DNA of 64,000 bases from Microbulbifer salipaludis (GTDB taxonomy: Bacteria; Pseudomonadota; Gammaproteobacteria; Pseudomonadales; Cellvibrionaceae), in the NCBI RefSeq assembly GCF_017303155.1, contig NZ_JAEKJR010000002.1, positions 372,001-436,000 on the forward strand, given 5' to 3'. Below, piece after piece: positions 45,901 through 57,790 of this stretch (position 1 is its first letter; every line of letters begins with the position of its first letter). The notes beneath the pieces were generated by a model that was given only the letters and a program-made list of their open reading frames with translations, did no database searches and was not told the DNA's origin. Made by a program: the position numbers and the translations under genes.

Positions 45901-47223
45901 GTGAGTACCGTAACCGTGCAGCAAAATGTTCCGACCGCCCGTAAAAGCAGCCTGTTACCGATGGCGATCATCGGCATGCTGTTTTTCATTTTCGGGTTTG
46001 TGACCTGGCTGAACGGGTCGCTGATTCCATTCCTGAAGATTCTTTGCAATCTGAATGAATTTGAGGCCCTGTTCGTCACTTTTGTGTTTTATATCGCCTA
46101 TACGGTGATGGCCCTGCCCATGTCGTACATCCTGCGCCGCACCGGTTATCGCAACGGTATGGCACTGGGGCTCGGCATTATGGGGGTGGCGGCACTGGTG
46201 TTTATTCCGGCGGCGCAGACCGGCAGTTATGCCATTTTCCTGCTGGGGCTGTTTGGGCTGGGCGCCGGCCTGACCATTCTGCAGACCGCGTCCAACCCGT
46301 ACGTGGTCAAGATTGGCCCGGTGGAAAGTGCGGCTACCCGCATCGCCATCATGGGCATCATCAACAAAAGCGCCGGGGTGCTGGCGCCGCTGGTGTTTAC
46401 CGCGCTGGTGCTGTCGGGGTTGTCCGACTTCAATACCCAGGCGGTGTCCCAGCTGAGCGGTGAAGCGCGCGCGGAAATGATGGACGCCGTCGCCAATCGC
46501 CTGATCACGCCGTATCTGTATATGTCCGGCCTGCTGTTTCTGCTGGTGGGGCTGATCAAGTTTTCCGGGTTGCCGGAAATTGAAGAAAACACCGGCGGTG
46601 AAGACGATGGCCGCTCCGGTGTGTGGCAGTTCCCGCAGGTGGTGCTGGGGGCGCTGGCTCTGTTTGCCTACGTGGGTGTTGAGGTGATTGCCGGCGACAC
46701 CATCGGTCTGTATGGCGAGGAGACCGGTGTTGCACATTTTTCTTCGCTCACCTCTTACACCATGGTGTTTATGGTGGTGGGCTACCTGTTGGGCGTGTTC
46801 TGTATTCCCCGCTGGATCAGCCAGCAGCAGGCGCTGACCGGCTCGGCGATTGCCGGCGCCCTGTGTGTACTGGGGGTGCTGTTCAGCTCGGTCGAGAGTA
46901 CCGCGCTGGCGTCCGCGCTCTGGGGCTGGACGGGTATTCCGGTGATTCCTGACTCGGTGTTTTTTGTGGCGCTGATGGGGCTGGCGCACGCGTTGGTGTG
47001 GCCAACGGTCTGGCCGCTGGCGCTGGACGGCCTGGGTCGCTTTACTGCGCAGGGCTCTGCGCTGCTGATCATGGGGATTGCCGGGGGCGCCATTATTCCC
47101 CTGATTTTCGGCAAACTCTCGGAGGTGTCTGGCACCTTCCAGGCAGGCTACTGGGTGGCGTTACCCTGTTACCTGTTCATTCTGTTTTACGCGCTGAAAG
47201 GGCACAAAATGCGCACCTGGTAA
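45901..47223 (+). CDS. sugar MFS transporter (FucP/NagP/AgaP type)
   Basis: A 440-residue inner-membrane transporter with about 12 helices of the glucose/galactose/fucose proton-symporter family. Motifs FGFVTWLNGSLIPFLK, the GLGAGLTILQTASNPYV segment and WPLALDGLGRFT are visible. In the aga setting it is expected to import GalNAc or a GalNAc disaccharide, as the AgaP permease does in Shewanella. GGGGGCAAC precedes a GTG start; an ATG at 45961 would remove the first 20 residues. It converges on pepQ. Confidence 0.88.
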   Translation: MSTVTVQQNVPTARKSSLLPMAIIGMLFFIFGFVTWLNGSLIPFLKILCNLNEFEALFVTFVFYIAYTVMALPMSYILRRTGYRNGMALGLGIMGVAALVFIPAAQTGSYAIFLLGLFGLGAGLTILQTASNPYVVKIGPVESAATRIAIMGIINKSAGVLAPLVFTALVLSGLSDFNTQAVSQLSGEARAEMMDAVANRLITPYLYMSGLLFLLVGLIKFSGLPEIEENTGGEDDGRSGVWQFPQVVLGALALFAYVGVEVIAGDTIGLYGEETGVAHFSSLTSYTMVFMVVGYLLGVFCIPRWISQQQALTGSAIAGALCVLGVLFSSVESTALASALWGWTGIPVIPDSVFFVALMGLAHALVWPTVWPLALDGLGRFTAQGSALLIMGIAGGAIIPLIFGKLSEVSGTFQAGYWVALPCYLFILFYALKGHKMRTW

Positions 47224-47291
47224 TGCGCATCTGCTAGTGCGCACCCGGCGAGGATGCGCCGAATCCTATTCGTTTGTCACGACGACCATGT

Positions 47292-47345
47292 ATCCCGCGG
47301 GTTATCCTGCGGGATACCAGCCCTCTTTACCGAGGGCTTTTTTTT
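47292..47345. terminator. tandem hairpins between MFS and pepQ genes
   Basis: Two hairpins lie side by side: ATCCCGC... with GCGGGAT (47292-47315), then AGCCCTC / GAGGGCT with loop TTTACC and an eight-T tail (47319-47345). The second is a standard terminator for the plus strand. Confidence 0.75.
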
Positions 47346-47360
47346 GCCTGCGGAAAAGCG

Positions 47361-48674
47361 TTACTGATCCGCTTCGCAATCCCGCGTCATGTTTTCCACC
47401 CGGTCGGCATGCACAATCAGGTTGTCCTCGATGCGCACGCCGCCGAACGGACGCAGTTTTTCCACCTTGTCCCAGTTCACTTCATCCGCCAGTTGCGACT
47501 CTTTCAGGTCGGCCAGCAGGCTCTCGATGAAGTACAGGCCCGGCTCGATAGTAAATACCTGGTTTTCCTCGATGGTACGGGTGGTGCGCAGGAACGGGAA
47601 TTCCTTCGGCGGCGGGGTGGTGCCGCCTTCCGGCGCGGTCTGGTGACCGCCCACATCGTGTACCTGCAGGCCGAGGAAATGGCCCAGGCCGTGGGGCATG
47701 AAGGTGCCGGTGAGCCCGGATTCCACCGCGCTGTCCGGCGCGGTCTTGATCACACCGAACTGCTGCAGCAGCTCGCCCACCTTGTGGTGGCAGCTGCGGT
47801 GCAGGTCCACATAGGAAGCGCCCGGGGTGAGGCCCGCCACCAGCTCCTGCTCCTTCTCGTGCATTGCCGCCACCAGCTCCGCGAACTCGCCATCGCGATA
47901 CGCATACGAGCGGGTAATGTCGGCACAGTAGCCGTTACAGTCGGCACCGGCGTCGATCAGGAAGCTGCGTCGCTCGCTCTCCGGCAACCGTTCGGTGGAA
48001 AGATGGGTGTAGTGCAGGATGGCACCGTGCTCGTTGAGGCCCACAATATTGCCGTAGGGCATGGTGTTTTCGCCCTGACCCGCCGCCTGCAGGTAGGCCA
48101 GGTTGATGTCAAATTCGCTGGCACCTGCCCGGAAGGCATCTTCCGCGGCCTTGTGCGCGCGTACCGCGATACGGTTGGCTTCCCGCAGGCAGGCGAACTC
48201 ATACGGCGTCTTGTAGGCGCGCGCCCAGTGCAGGCGGTCGATCAGGTGCTGCGGGTTGCGCTCGCCGATGTCCCAGCCTTCGAGCTTGCCGGTTTCACCG
48301 ATAAACGCCGCATCTTCCCCGCTCAAAAACGCCTTGGCCTCGTCCGGTTTGGCCAGCAGCTCGATATCGTATTCGTCGCTCCAGAAGGTCTGGGGGGCGG
48401 GCGGCACGTAGTGCCAGAAATCCACCGGGCGGTAGAACAGCAACTTGGGCTTCTGGCCCCGGCGATACACGACCCAGCTGTGCGGGTTGTCGGTGACCGG
48501 CACCAGGGCCTTGAACTGGGGATTGACGCGAAACGGGTAGTAATTGTCGTCGAGGAACTGCACCGAGGGCGCGCCGCTGAACACATTCAGGGTTTCGAAC
48601 CCGCACTGCTCGAGGATCTCGTCGTAGCGCTTGCGCAGCGTGGCCAGGTGTTCACTGAAAAGTTGCTTGTCCAT
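47361..48674 (-). CDS. pepQ: Xaa-Pro dipeptidase
   Basis: A 437-residue metallopeptidase of the pita-bread fold that cleaves dipeptides ending in proline. Metal ligands are visible: DAGADCNGYCADITRSY (two Asp), MPHGLGHFLG (His), FTIEPGLYFIES (Glu) and FGGVRIEDNLIV (Glu). The N-terminal creatinase-like domain is complete. It starts at the ATG at 48674 and is divergent from purU. Confidence 0.94.
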   Translation of the reverse strand: MDKQLFSEHLATLRKRYDEILEQCGFETLNVFSGAPSVQFLDDNYYPFRVNPQFKALVPVTDNPHSWVVYRRGQKPKLLFYRPVDFWHYVPPAPQTFWSDEYDIELLAKPDEAKAFLSGEDAAFIGETGKLEGWDIGERNPQHLIDRLHWARAYKTPYEFACLREANRIAVRAHKAAEDAFRAGASEFDINLAYLQAAGQGENTMPYGNIVGLNEHGAILHYTHLSTERLPESERRSFLIDAGADCNGYCADITRSYAYRDGEFAELVAAMHEKEQELVAGLTPGASYVDLHRSCHHKVGELLQQFGVIKTAPDSAVESGLTGTFMPHGLGHFLGLQVHDVGGHQTAPEGGTTPPPKEFPFLRTTRTIEENQVFTIEPGLYFIESLLADLKESQLADEVNWDKVEKLRPFGGVRIEDNLIVHADRVENMTRDCEADQ

Positions 48675-48774
48675 AAAGCCCCTAAAAATTGATCAATTAT
48701 TGCCCTGCGTGGCAGGTGCACGAATGCACATAGTGTATAGTCGGCACTCTGAATAATTAGTCTGATTTTTGCCG

Positions 48775-49611
48775 ATGGAAAAGAAGATACTGCTAACGGA
48801 CTGCCCGGACGCCAAAGGCCTGATCGCCAAGATCACCAACATCTGTTACAAGCACCAGCTCAATATCACCAAGAACGATGAGTTCGTGGATCGCGCCCAG
48901 GGGCGCTTCTTCATGCGCACCGCGCTGGAGGGCAACTTCAACGATGCCACGCTGTTGGAAGACCTGGATCTGGCGCTGCCCGCCGGCGCCGAGCGCAAGC
49001 TGGTGGCCAGCGGACGCAAGCGCCTGGTGCTGATGGTCACCAAGGAGTCCCATTGCCTCGGCGATATCCTGATGAAGTGTTATTCCGGGGCGCTGGATGT
49101 GGAGATTGCTGCGGTTATCGGCAACCACAATGTGTTGCAGCCGCTGGTGGAGAAGTTTGATATCCCGTTCCACTGGGTGCCGGCCGATGGCCTGGAGCGC
49201 GCGCAACACGAAGAGCAGGTGATGCAGCTGGTCGACAGCTATGCTCCTGACTATCTGATTCTCGCCAAGTATATGCGGGTGCTCACCCCGCAGTTTGTTG
49301 CCCATTACCGCAAGCGCATCATCAATATCCACCACTCCTTCCTGCCGGCGTTCATCGGTGCCAAGCCCTACCAGCAGGCGTTTGAGCGCGGGGTGAAAAT
49401 TATCGGGGCCACCGCGCACTTCGTGACCGACGACCTGGATGAGGGGCCGATCATCGAGCAGGATGTGATCCACGTGGACCACGGCTACTCGGCGGAGTCC
49501 ATGGCCAGCGCCGGGCGCGATGTGGAAAAGCAGGTTTTAAGTCGCGCACTGCAACTTGTGCTGGAAGAGCGTGTCTTTATTCATGGCAACCGCACCGTGG
49601 TATTCAAATAA
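48775..49611 (+). CDS. purU: formyltetrahydrofolate deformylase
   Basis: A 278-residue enzyme that hydrolyses 10-formyl-THF to formate and THF, balancing one-carbon pools. An N-terminal ACT regulatory domain (LLTDCPDAKGLIAKITNICY) is followed by a formyltransferase domain with the catalytic pattern NIHHSFLPAF and FVTDDLDEGPII. ATG at 48775. The next gene starts 20 bases after its stop, so the two are probably one operon. gcvP, another one-carbon gene, lies just beyond, on the opposite strand. Confidence 0.94.
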   Translation: MEKKILLTDCPDAKGLIAKITNICYKHQLNITKNDEFVDRAQGRFFMRTALEGNFNDATLLEDLDLALPAGAERKLVASGRKRLVLMVTKESHCLGDILMKCYSGALDVEIAAVIGNHNVLQPLVEKFDIPFHWVPADGLERAQHEEQVMQLVDSYAPDYLILAKYMRVLTPQFVAHYRKRIINIHHSFLPAFIGAKPYQQAFERGVKIIGATAHFVTDDLDEGPIIEQDVIHVDHGYSAESMASAGRDVEKQVLSRALQLVLEERVFIHGNRTVVFK

Positions 49612-49631
49612 CTTTTCAAAAAGGGAACGTG

Positions 49632-50036
49632 ATGCTCAGCCGCCTGTACTTCTATTCCTTGATTGCGCCCGTGGTTTTTCTCGCAGGGTGCGCCAGTGCG
49701 CCCAGTGCCCCGAACCCCGGGCTGAAGGAGTCTTTCCATACCGAAATTTTCGCCAACGGCTCCAAGCGTTTTACCTATTCCCTGGAAATGGCGGCGCCGA
49801 TGATTCGCGGGCCGTACACCGAAACGCCGAATATGCGCAGTGGCATGGTACGGCAACAGCAGGTGGCAAGGGCTTCTCGGGGAAGCCGGAGCCAGGAGCG
49901 CGACTTCGAGCACGCCCTGGAACTCAAGCTGCAGGAAACCGGCTTCTGTCGCGATGGCTATTTTGTGATTGATCGGGTGGTGTCTCAGCTCGGCGGCGAA
50001 GTGCGCGGTGAATGTCGGGATGCGGCGCAGCGGTAG
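49632..50036 (+). CDS. small lipoprotein of unknown function
   Basis: A 134-residue protein with a lipoprotein signal peptide ending in the lipobox FLAGC at residues 16-20. The rest is a soluble domain of about 110 residues with two cysteines near the C-terminus (GFCRDGYF and GECRDAA) that could form a disulfide in the periplasm. I do not recognise the family. AAAAAGGGA precedes the ATG. It is downstream of purU and followed by hairpin element 4. Confidence 0.78.
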   Translation: MLSRLYFYSLIAPVVFLAGCASAPSAPNPGLKESFHTEIFANGSKRFTYSLEMAAPMIRGPYTETPNMRSGMVRQQQVARASRGSRSQERDFEHALELKLQETGFCRDGYFVIDRVVSQLGGEVRGECRDAAQR

Positions 50037-50074
50037 ATGCTGTTGTGAATCGAAGCTAATTACACCGGAGAGAA

Positions 50075-50189
50075 GGCGGAGTGCCGGATAAGGTTTTTCG
50101 AAAGCGTCGGCGACAGGGATGTCGCCGACGCAGCGTACAGGGACGTATTCACCGCGGTTTCGAAAAACCTTATCCGGTGCTCTGCCGCC
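50075..50189. repeat. long intergenic hairpin element 4
   Basis: The left arm 50075-50103 pairs with 50158-50189 (3-base insertion and two mismatches). The 54-base centre has an 11-bp perfect hairpin at 50104-50131 with plus-strand loop AGGGAT (ACAGGGATGT in context) and a small one around 50135-50147 reading GTACAGGGACGTA. It lies in the convergent gap before the gcvP terminator. Confidence 0.85.
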
Positions 50190-50210
50190 ACTAAACGATT
50201 TTCGAAGCTT

Positions 50211-50241
50211 AAAAAAACCGGAGCAGTGCTCCGGTTTTTTT
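50211..50241. terminator. bidirectional terminator at the 3' end of gcvP
   Basis: The stem ACCGGAGC / GCTCCGGT with loop AGT is flanked by seven As and seven Ts, directly at the end of gcvP and after element 4. Confidence 0.88.
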
Positions 50242-50242
50242 A

Positions 50243-53134
<2,892 letters not shown>

Positions 53135-53638
53135 GATGGTTGGATTCCTGTAAACACTGAATGTGCTGCCGGCAGGCTGCTGTGGAAACAGCGTACCGGT
53201 AAAAAATAGCAAAGTGAGCCGGCGATGGGGCCCAATTTAAATCGGGTCGGCGGTGCAGTGAGCGGATGCGGTCACAAGCGGCATCCGGCCATGGCGGCGC
53301 GACAGTCTCGGTACGCGCAGACGGCATGCCTGCAGGCCCCGGCCGGCGCGCATCTTAGCAATGGTGGTGATTGCGGGCAATTGATGTGCAATCCGGTCAA
53401 ATCTGTGCTGCATTCCGTACATATTTGTGACATATATCCTGTTTTGGTGCTTTTGGCGTTATTTTATTCTGCGGGGCAGGGCGTTCAACGGCGAAAATAC
53501 AGGTGTGCGCCATACTGGGGGCATAACAAGAGGGAGTGTTCAGGCCTGTGGGGTGCTGTAGCCCGGCGGCCATTGCTGCTCACTCTCCGGCGACTCACCA
53601 GTGACCATAGTCAATCCCAGGGATTTCGGGGCTTCATT
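53135..53638. other. 504-base gap: divergent promoter region of gcvP and the GGDEF gene
   Basis: The frame of the GGDEF gene is open across most of this gap, but the predicted peptide has no family features and includes no good ribosome-binding site. It most likely carries both promoters. A stem-loop or riboswitch could not be made out. Confidence 0.45.
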
Positions 53639-55396
53639 GTGCTGCATACGGCCAGACTCAATACGCTGCGCTTCAAGGCCTGCCTGTTCTCGTTGCTGCT
53701 TGTGGTGGCAATGTGTCTGTTCTTTATTCTGCTGGGCAGCGGCAGCCTGCAGTCGCTGCTGGCGAAAAACCGCGAGCACCGCCATCTCAACTTTCAGTTT
53801 CAGGTTTCCGGTCTGTTGCAGCAGTCGCGGCAGGAAATGGCCCGCCTGGCGGAACTGATCGCGCTGAGCCCACGCGGGCGAATTTCATCCCGAGACGAAC
53901 TGCGCAAAGCGATGAATCGGCAATGGGAGCTGCTGCAGCACAGCTGGGAGCTGCACTCCCTTAAGGTGTATGACCCGGGCGGCAAGCCTGCGCTGAGCTG
54001 GGGGTCGCCACACGGCACCCTGCGCCCGGGGCAGGTCAGCCTGGTGCTGTTGCGCGGCCAGCCTCTGGAGCTGGTGCACTGCGAGCCCACCTGCGTGCAG
54101 AGCCTTGCGGTGCCCATGCGCGCGCGCGGTGGCGACTATGTGTTGCAGGTGGACCGACCGCTGGCGAAGCAGCTGCGCCGCTTCCGCGAGATGACCGGCT
54201 CGGACATCGGCATATTGTCCGCCGTGCGCGACGCGCAACCGGCGCAGCCAGGCAACGGGTATCTCGCCGGCTGGCAGCGGGAGGTGTTGTCACTCACCTC
54301 CCGGGAGCGGCTGTTACCGTTGCTCACCCGGGTCTCACAGCAGGTTGCCGGGGTCGAATCGCTGGGGCGGGCGCGCGTTTATGAACAGGACAACCGCCAG
54401 TTTGATATTCGTACCATGAGCATGGATGCGGACGAGGCCGGGGCGCAGTTTGTATTTGTGGAAGATGTCTCCGGGCAAGTGGAGCACATCGACGAGTCGG
54501 TGAAACTATTACTGCTGTTTTCTGTGCTCGGCGCACTGATTTTCAGTGCCGCGGTGGCAGGCACCCTGTGGGGGCCGATTGAGCGACTGCGACGGCTGGC
54601 GGAGGCCTTGCCCCTGCTCACCAACGGGCGCTTCGCTGATGCGCGCCGCTTGATCCGCCCGGTGAAAAAATCACTGGATAAATACGATGAGCTGGATGTG
54701 CTCGACAACACCGGCTTGACCGTGTGCGACCAGCTGGAAGACATGAGCGAAATGGTCGGGCGCAAGACCGCGCAGCTCGAACAGATTGCCATGCACGACA
54801 GTCTGACCGGCCTGGACAATCGCTACAGCCTGCTGGAGCAGCTGGAGTTTTATCTGGAGCTGGCCCGGCATCAGCCTCTGCCGGTGCCTGAACAGGGGTA
54901 TCTGTTTTTTATTGACCTGGATGACTTCAAGCAGGTCAACGACACCCTGGGGCATCAGGGCGGTGATGAATTGCTGAGCGTGATCGCGCGGCGCTTGCTG
55001 AGCGTGATGCGCTGCGGCGATATTGTCGCGCGCCTCGGCGGCGATGAGTTTTGTGTTTTTGTGCGGGACATCAAGGGCCCACATGCTTACCAGACACTGG
55101 CCGATAAACTGCTGAATACCGTGGCGCAGCCGGTAAAAATTGGTGACAGCCTGGTCGAGGTCACCATGAGTGTGGGAGTGGTGGCTATCGATGAGACCGC
55201 GGGAACGCTGGAAGACATTCTGCAGAAGGCCGACATGGCGATGTACCACGCCAAGCGTCACGGCAAAAACAAGTATCAACTCTACACCGCCGACTTGCCG
55301 GGCTTGTCGGAACCGATTGTTGCCTCGCCCAATCACACCATTCCCGGCAGGGAAAAACCCGCGCAACTGGAGCTGGTTACGTCCAAGCCCCGGTAG
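53639..55396 (+). CDS. membrane-bound diguanylate cyclase (GGDEF)
   Basis: About 585 residues from a GTG start. A first membrane helix (LFSLLLVVAMCLFFILLG) is near residue 15, then a periplasmic sensing domain of about 270 residues, a second helix (LLLLFSVLGALIFSAAVAG), a HAMP-like linker and a GGDEF domain with intact LGGDEF and DLDDFKQVNDTLGH. It should make cyclic-di-GMP in response to an unknown periplasmic signal. No EAL domain. The start is uncertain: GGGGC precedes the GTG, and the frame is open far upstream. Confidence 0.85.
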   Translation: MLHTARLNTLRFKACLFSLLLVVAMCLFFILLGSGSLQSLLAKNREHRHLNFQFQVSGLLQQSRQEMARLAELIALSPRGRISSRDELRKAMNRQWELLQHSWELHSLKVYDPGGKPALSWGSPHGTLRPGQVSLVLLRGQPLELVHCEPTCVQSLAVPMRARGGDYVLQVDRPLAKQLRRFREMTGSDIGILSAVRDAQPAQPGNGYLAGWQREVLSLTSRERLLPLLTRVSQQVAGVESLGRARVYEQDNRQFDIRTMSMDADEAGAQFVFVEDVSGQVEHIDESVKLLLLFSVLGALIFSAAVAGTLWGPIERLRRLAEALPLLTNGRFADARRLIRPVKKSLDKYDELDVLDNTGLTVCDQLEDMSEMVGRKTAQLEQIAMHDSLTGLDNRYSLLEQLEFYLELARHQPLPVPEQGYLFFIDLDDFKQVNDTLGHQGGDELLSVIARRLLSVMRCGDIVARLGGDEFCVFVRDIKGPHAYQTLADKLLNTVAQPVKIGDSLVEVTMSVGVVAIDETAGTLEDILQKADMAMYHAKRHGKNKYQLYTADLPGLSEPIVASPNHTIPGREKPAQLELVTSKPR

Positions 55397-55640
55397 TCGC
55401 CTGCGCTGGGGTGCCCACGCCTGATGCTGTCAAACGCGCCAGATCAGAGAACGTTTTTTCGCGTTTTGCGGCGGCCTCTGCGTCTCTGGTCTATCTTTAA
55501 AGTGATCCTGCTCGCGAATTTCGCACCCATGTACCCAGGGCGAAAAAAACGGGCAGCAGGAAAAAGAAGGCGCTGGAATATCCGCAGCGTCGTGCAGGCT
55601 GGGTCAAAAGCCCGGTAGGAAAAGGTTAACCAGTCCCCCA

Positions 55641-55859
55641 ATGGCGCGCAAAATATACACCACCAACGATCAGCTTCTCGGCAGCTATTTACGCAATTTA
55701 CTGGAGTCAGCGGGTTACTCCGTCCTCACCCAGAAAACCCGGGTAGAGCTGGCTCAGGGTGGGATGGACTGGAACTCCGAGCTGTGGCTGATTCGCGATT
55801 GCGAACTCGCCAAAGCCCAGCAGATTGTGCAGCAGGCGCTCTCCAGAGAAAGCGCCTGA
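55641..55859 (+). CDS. DUF2007 family small protein
   Basis: A 72-residue protein resembling the DUF2007 family: KIYTTNDQLLGSYLRNLLESAG at the N-terminus, WNSELWLIRDCELAKAQQIV at the C-terminus. Such proteins are thought to be signalling or regulatory, but no function is established. It sits between the GGDEF gene and argS, separated by 244 bases from the former. Confidence 0.8.
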   Translation: MARKIYTTNDQLLGSYLRNLLESAGYSVLTQKTRVELAQGGMDWNSELWLIRDCELAKAQQIVQQALSRESA

Positions 55860-55886
55860 ACCGACAGCCGGATTCGGCCGTCAGAT

Positions 55887-57623
55887 TTACATCTTCTCCA
55901 GGGTCTCGATCCCCAGCAGTCCCAGGCCAGTAGACAGGGTGCGTGCCACCAGGTCACACAGCTGCAGGCGGCTCTGCTTTTCTTCCTCACTGACACCTTC
56001 CTTGAGTACCGGACAGGCTTCATAGAAGCCCATATAGGTGCTCGCCAGTTCGTACAGATAAGTACACAGCACATGCGGGAACGTATCCTTGGCCACCTGG
56101 TCGAGCACCTCGCCAAACTGGTTCAGTTTGATGGCCAGGGCGCGCTCGGCATCGGTACCGAGGGTGATGGCACCGGTCAGTGATGATGGCTCGACGCCGG
56201 CGCGGCGGAAGATACTGCGCACACGGGTGTAGGCGTACTGCAGGTAGGGGGCGGTGTTGCCCTCAAACGCCAGCATGGCGTCCCAGTTGAACACGTAATC
56301 GTTGGTGCGGGTTTTGCTCAGATCCGCGTATTTCACCGCGCCAATACCCACCACGCGGCCGATCTCTGCCTGTTCTTCTGCGCTCAACTCCGAATTCTTT
56401 GCCGCTACCAGCGCAGTAGCGCGCTCTACCGCTTCGTCCAGTAGGGCGGCCAGCTTTACGGTGCCGCCGGTGCGGGTTTTAAACGGCTTGCCGTCGTCGC
56501 CCATCATGGTGCCGAAGGCGCAGTGCTCCAGAGTCTGCGTGTCGGCGATATAGCCCGCCTTGCGCGCCACGGTAAAGGCCTGCTGCAGGTGCAGGGACTG
56601 GCGCGCATCCACCACATACAGGATACGGTCGGCGTTCAGCACGTTGGCGCGGTAGCGGATGGCCGCCAGGTCGGTGGTGGCATAGAGGTAGCCGCCGCCT
56701 TGTTTCTGGATGATCACCACACTGGGGTTGCCTTCCTTGTCGGCCATTTCCGGCAGGAAGGCGACGATCGCGCCCTGGTCTTCCACGGCAATGCCGCGGT
56801 CCAGCAAGTCTTTCACCAGCACCGGCAGGTCGTCGTTGTACTGGCTCTCGGCGTACACGTCCTTGCGCTGCAGGGTGACGCCCAGTTTTTCGTAGATTTC
56901 TTCCGCGTGGCTGATGGAGATATCGATAAAGCGCTGCCAGAGTTTCAGGCAGTCGGCGTCACCACCCTGCAGCTTCACCACGTAGGCCCGCGCGCGGTCG
57001 GCAAAGCCTTCCTCTTCGTCGAAGCGCACCTTGGCTTCGCGGTAAAACACTTCAAGGTCGGCGAGGGCGACTTCGGCATCCTTGTTTTCAATCTGGTCGG
57101 CCAGGTGCGCCAGCAGCATGCCGAACTGGGTGCCCCAGTCGCCCATGTGGTTCTGGCGGATGACTTGATGCCCCTGGAACTCCAGCAGACGGGCCAGGGC
57201 GTCACCGATGATGGTGGTGCGCAGGTGGCCCACATGCATTTCCTTGGCCAGGTTGGGGTGGGAGTAATCCAGCACCGCCGTTTGCGGTTCGCTCACCTTG
57301 GCAATATTGAGGCGCTCATCGGCGCGGGCCGTAGCCAGGGTCTCTGCCAGCCAGGCGTTGTTCAGGTGGATGTTGATGAAGCCGGGGCCGGCGATCTCGA
57401 CCTTCTCGATCATCGGTTGCTCGCCCAGGTGCTCGACAATTTTGGCGGCCAGCTCGCGGGGGTTGCTGCCCACTTTCTTGGCCGCGGCCATGGCGCCATT
57501 GGCCTGGTAGTCGCCAAAGCCGGCTTTCTTGGCCGGGGCGACTGCCGGACTGCACTCGGCGGGAATGCCGGCGGCGGTCATGGCAGCCTGGAAGATGTCG
57601 TTGAGCTGGTGGCGAATATTCAT
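55887..57623 (-). CDS. argS: arginyl-tRNA synthetase
   Basis: A 578-residue class I synthetase that charges tRNA-Arg. The HIGH-type motif is [16 protein letters not shown] near residue 120; like most ArgS proteins it lacks a canonical KMSKS ([10 protein letters not shown] sits at the equivalent place). The C-terminal DALR anticodon-binding domain is complete. It is divergent from sbcB. Confidence 0.96.
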   Translation of the reverse strand: MNIRHQLNDIFQAAMTAAGIPAECSPAVAPAKKAGFGDYQANGAMAAAKKVGSNPRELAAKIVEHLGEQPMIEKVEIAGPGFINIHLNNAWLAETLATARADERLNIAKVSEPQTAVLDYSHPNLAKEMHVGHLRTTIIGDALARLLEFQGHQVIRQNHMGDWGTQFGMLLAHLADQIENKDAEVALADLEVFYREAKVRFDEEEGFADRARAYVVKLQGGDADCLKLWQRFIDISISHAEEIYEKLGVTLQRKDVYAESQYNDDLPVLVKDLLDRGIAVEDQGAIVAFLPEMADKEGNPSVVIIQKQGGGYLYATTDLAAIRYRANVLNADRILYVVDARQSLHLQQAFTVARKAGYIADTQTLEHCAFGTMMGDDGKPFKTRTGGTVKLAALLDEAVERATALVAAKNSELSAEEQAEIGRVVGIGAVKYADLSKTRTNDYVFNWDAMLAFEGNTAPYLQYAYTRVRSIFRRAGVEPSSLTGAITLGTDAERALAIKLNQFGEVLDQVAKDTFPHVLCTYLYELASTYMGFYEACPVLKEGVSEEEKQSRLQLCDLVARTLSTGLGLLGIETLEKM

Positions 57624-57790
57624 AAGTGGGCGCTATCCCGTGGCGATTCTGGAAAATGGGAGTCTGGACAATATAGAAGAACGCGGGATTTTAATGGGCG
57701 GCGGTGGCATTGCAACCTGCGCGGTGTCTGTTCACTGGGTTAACATGGCGCGCACAGTGATGAATAGAGCAATAAGCCGGGGAGGGAGAC

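Noticed and set aside
47274-48692. 472-codon plus-strand frame opposite pepQ
   Set aside because: PepQ has all metal ligands intact; the plus frame includes terminator hairpins and has no family features.
53135-53638. Glycine riboswitch before gcvP
   Set aside because: I looked on the minus strand for the conserved paired aptamer cores and did not find them.
53225-53638. N-terminal extension of the GGDEF protein
   Set aside because: The frame is open but covers the gcvP promoter region and gives a peptide without any signal or domain.
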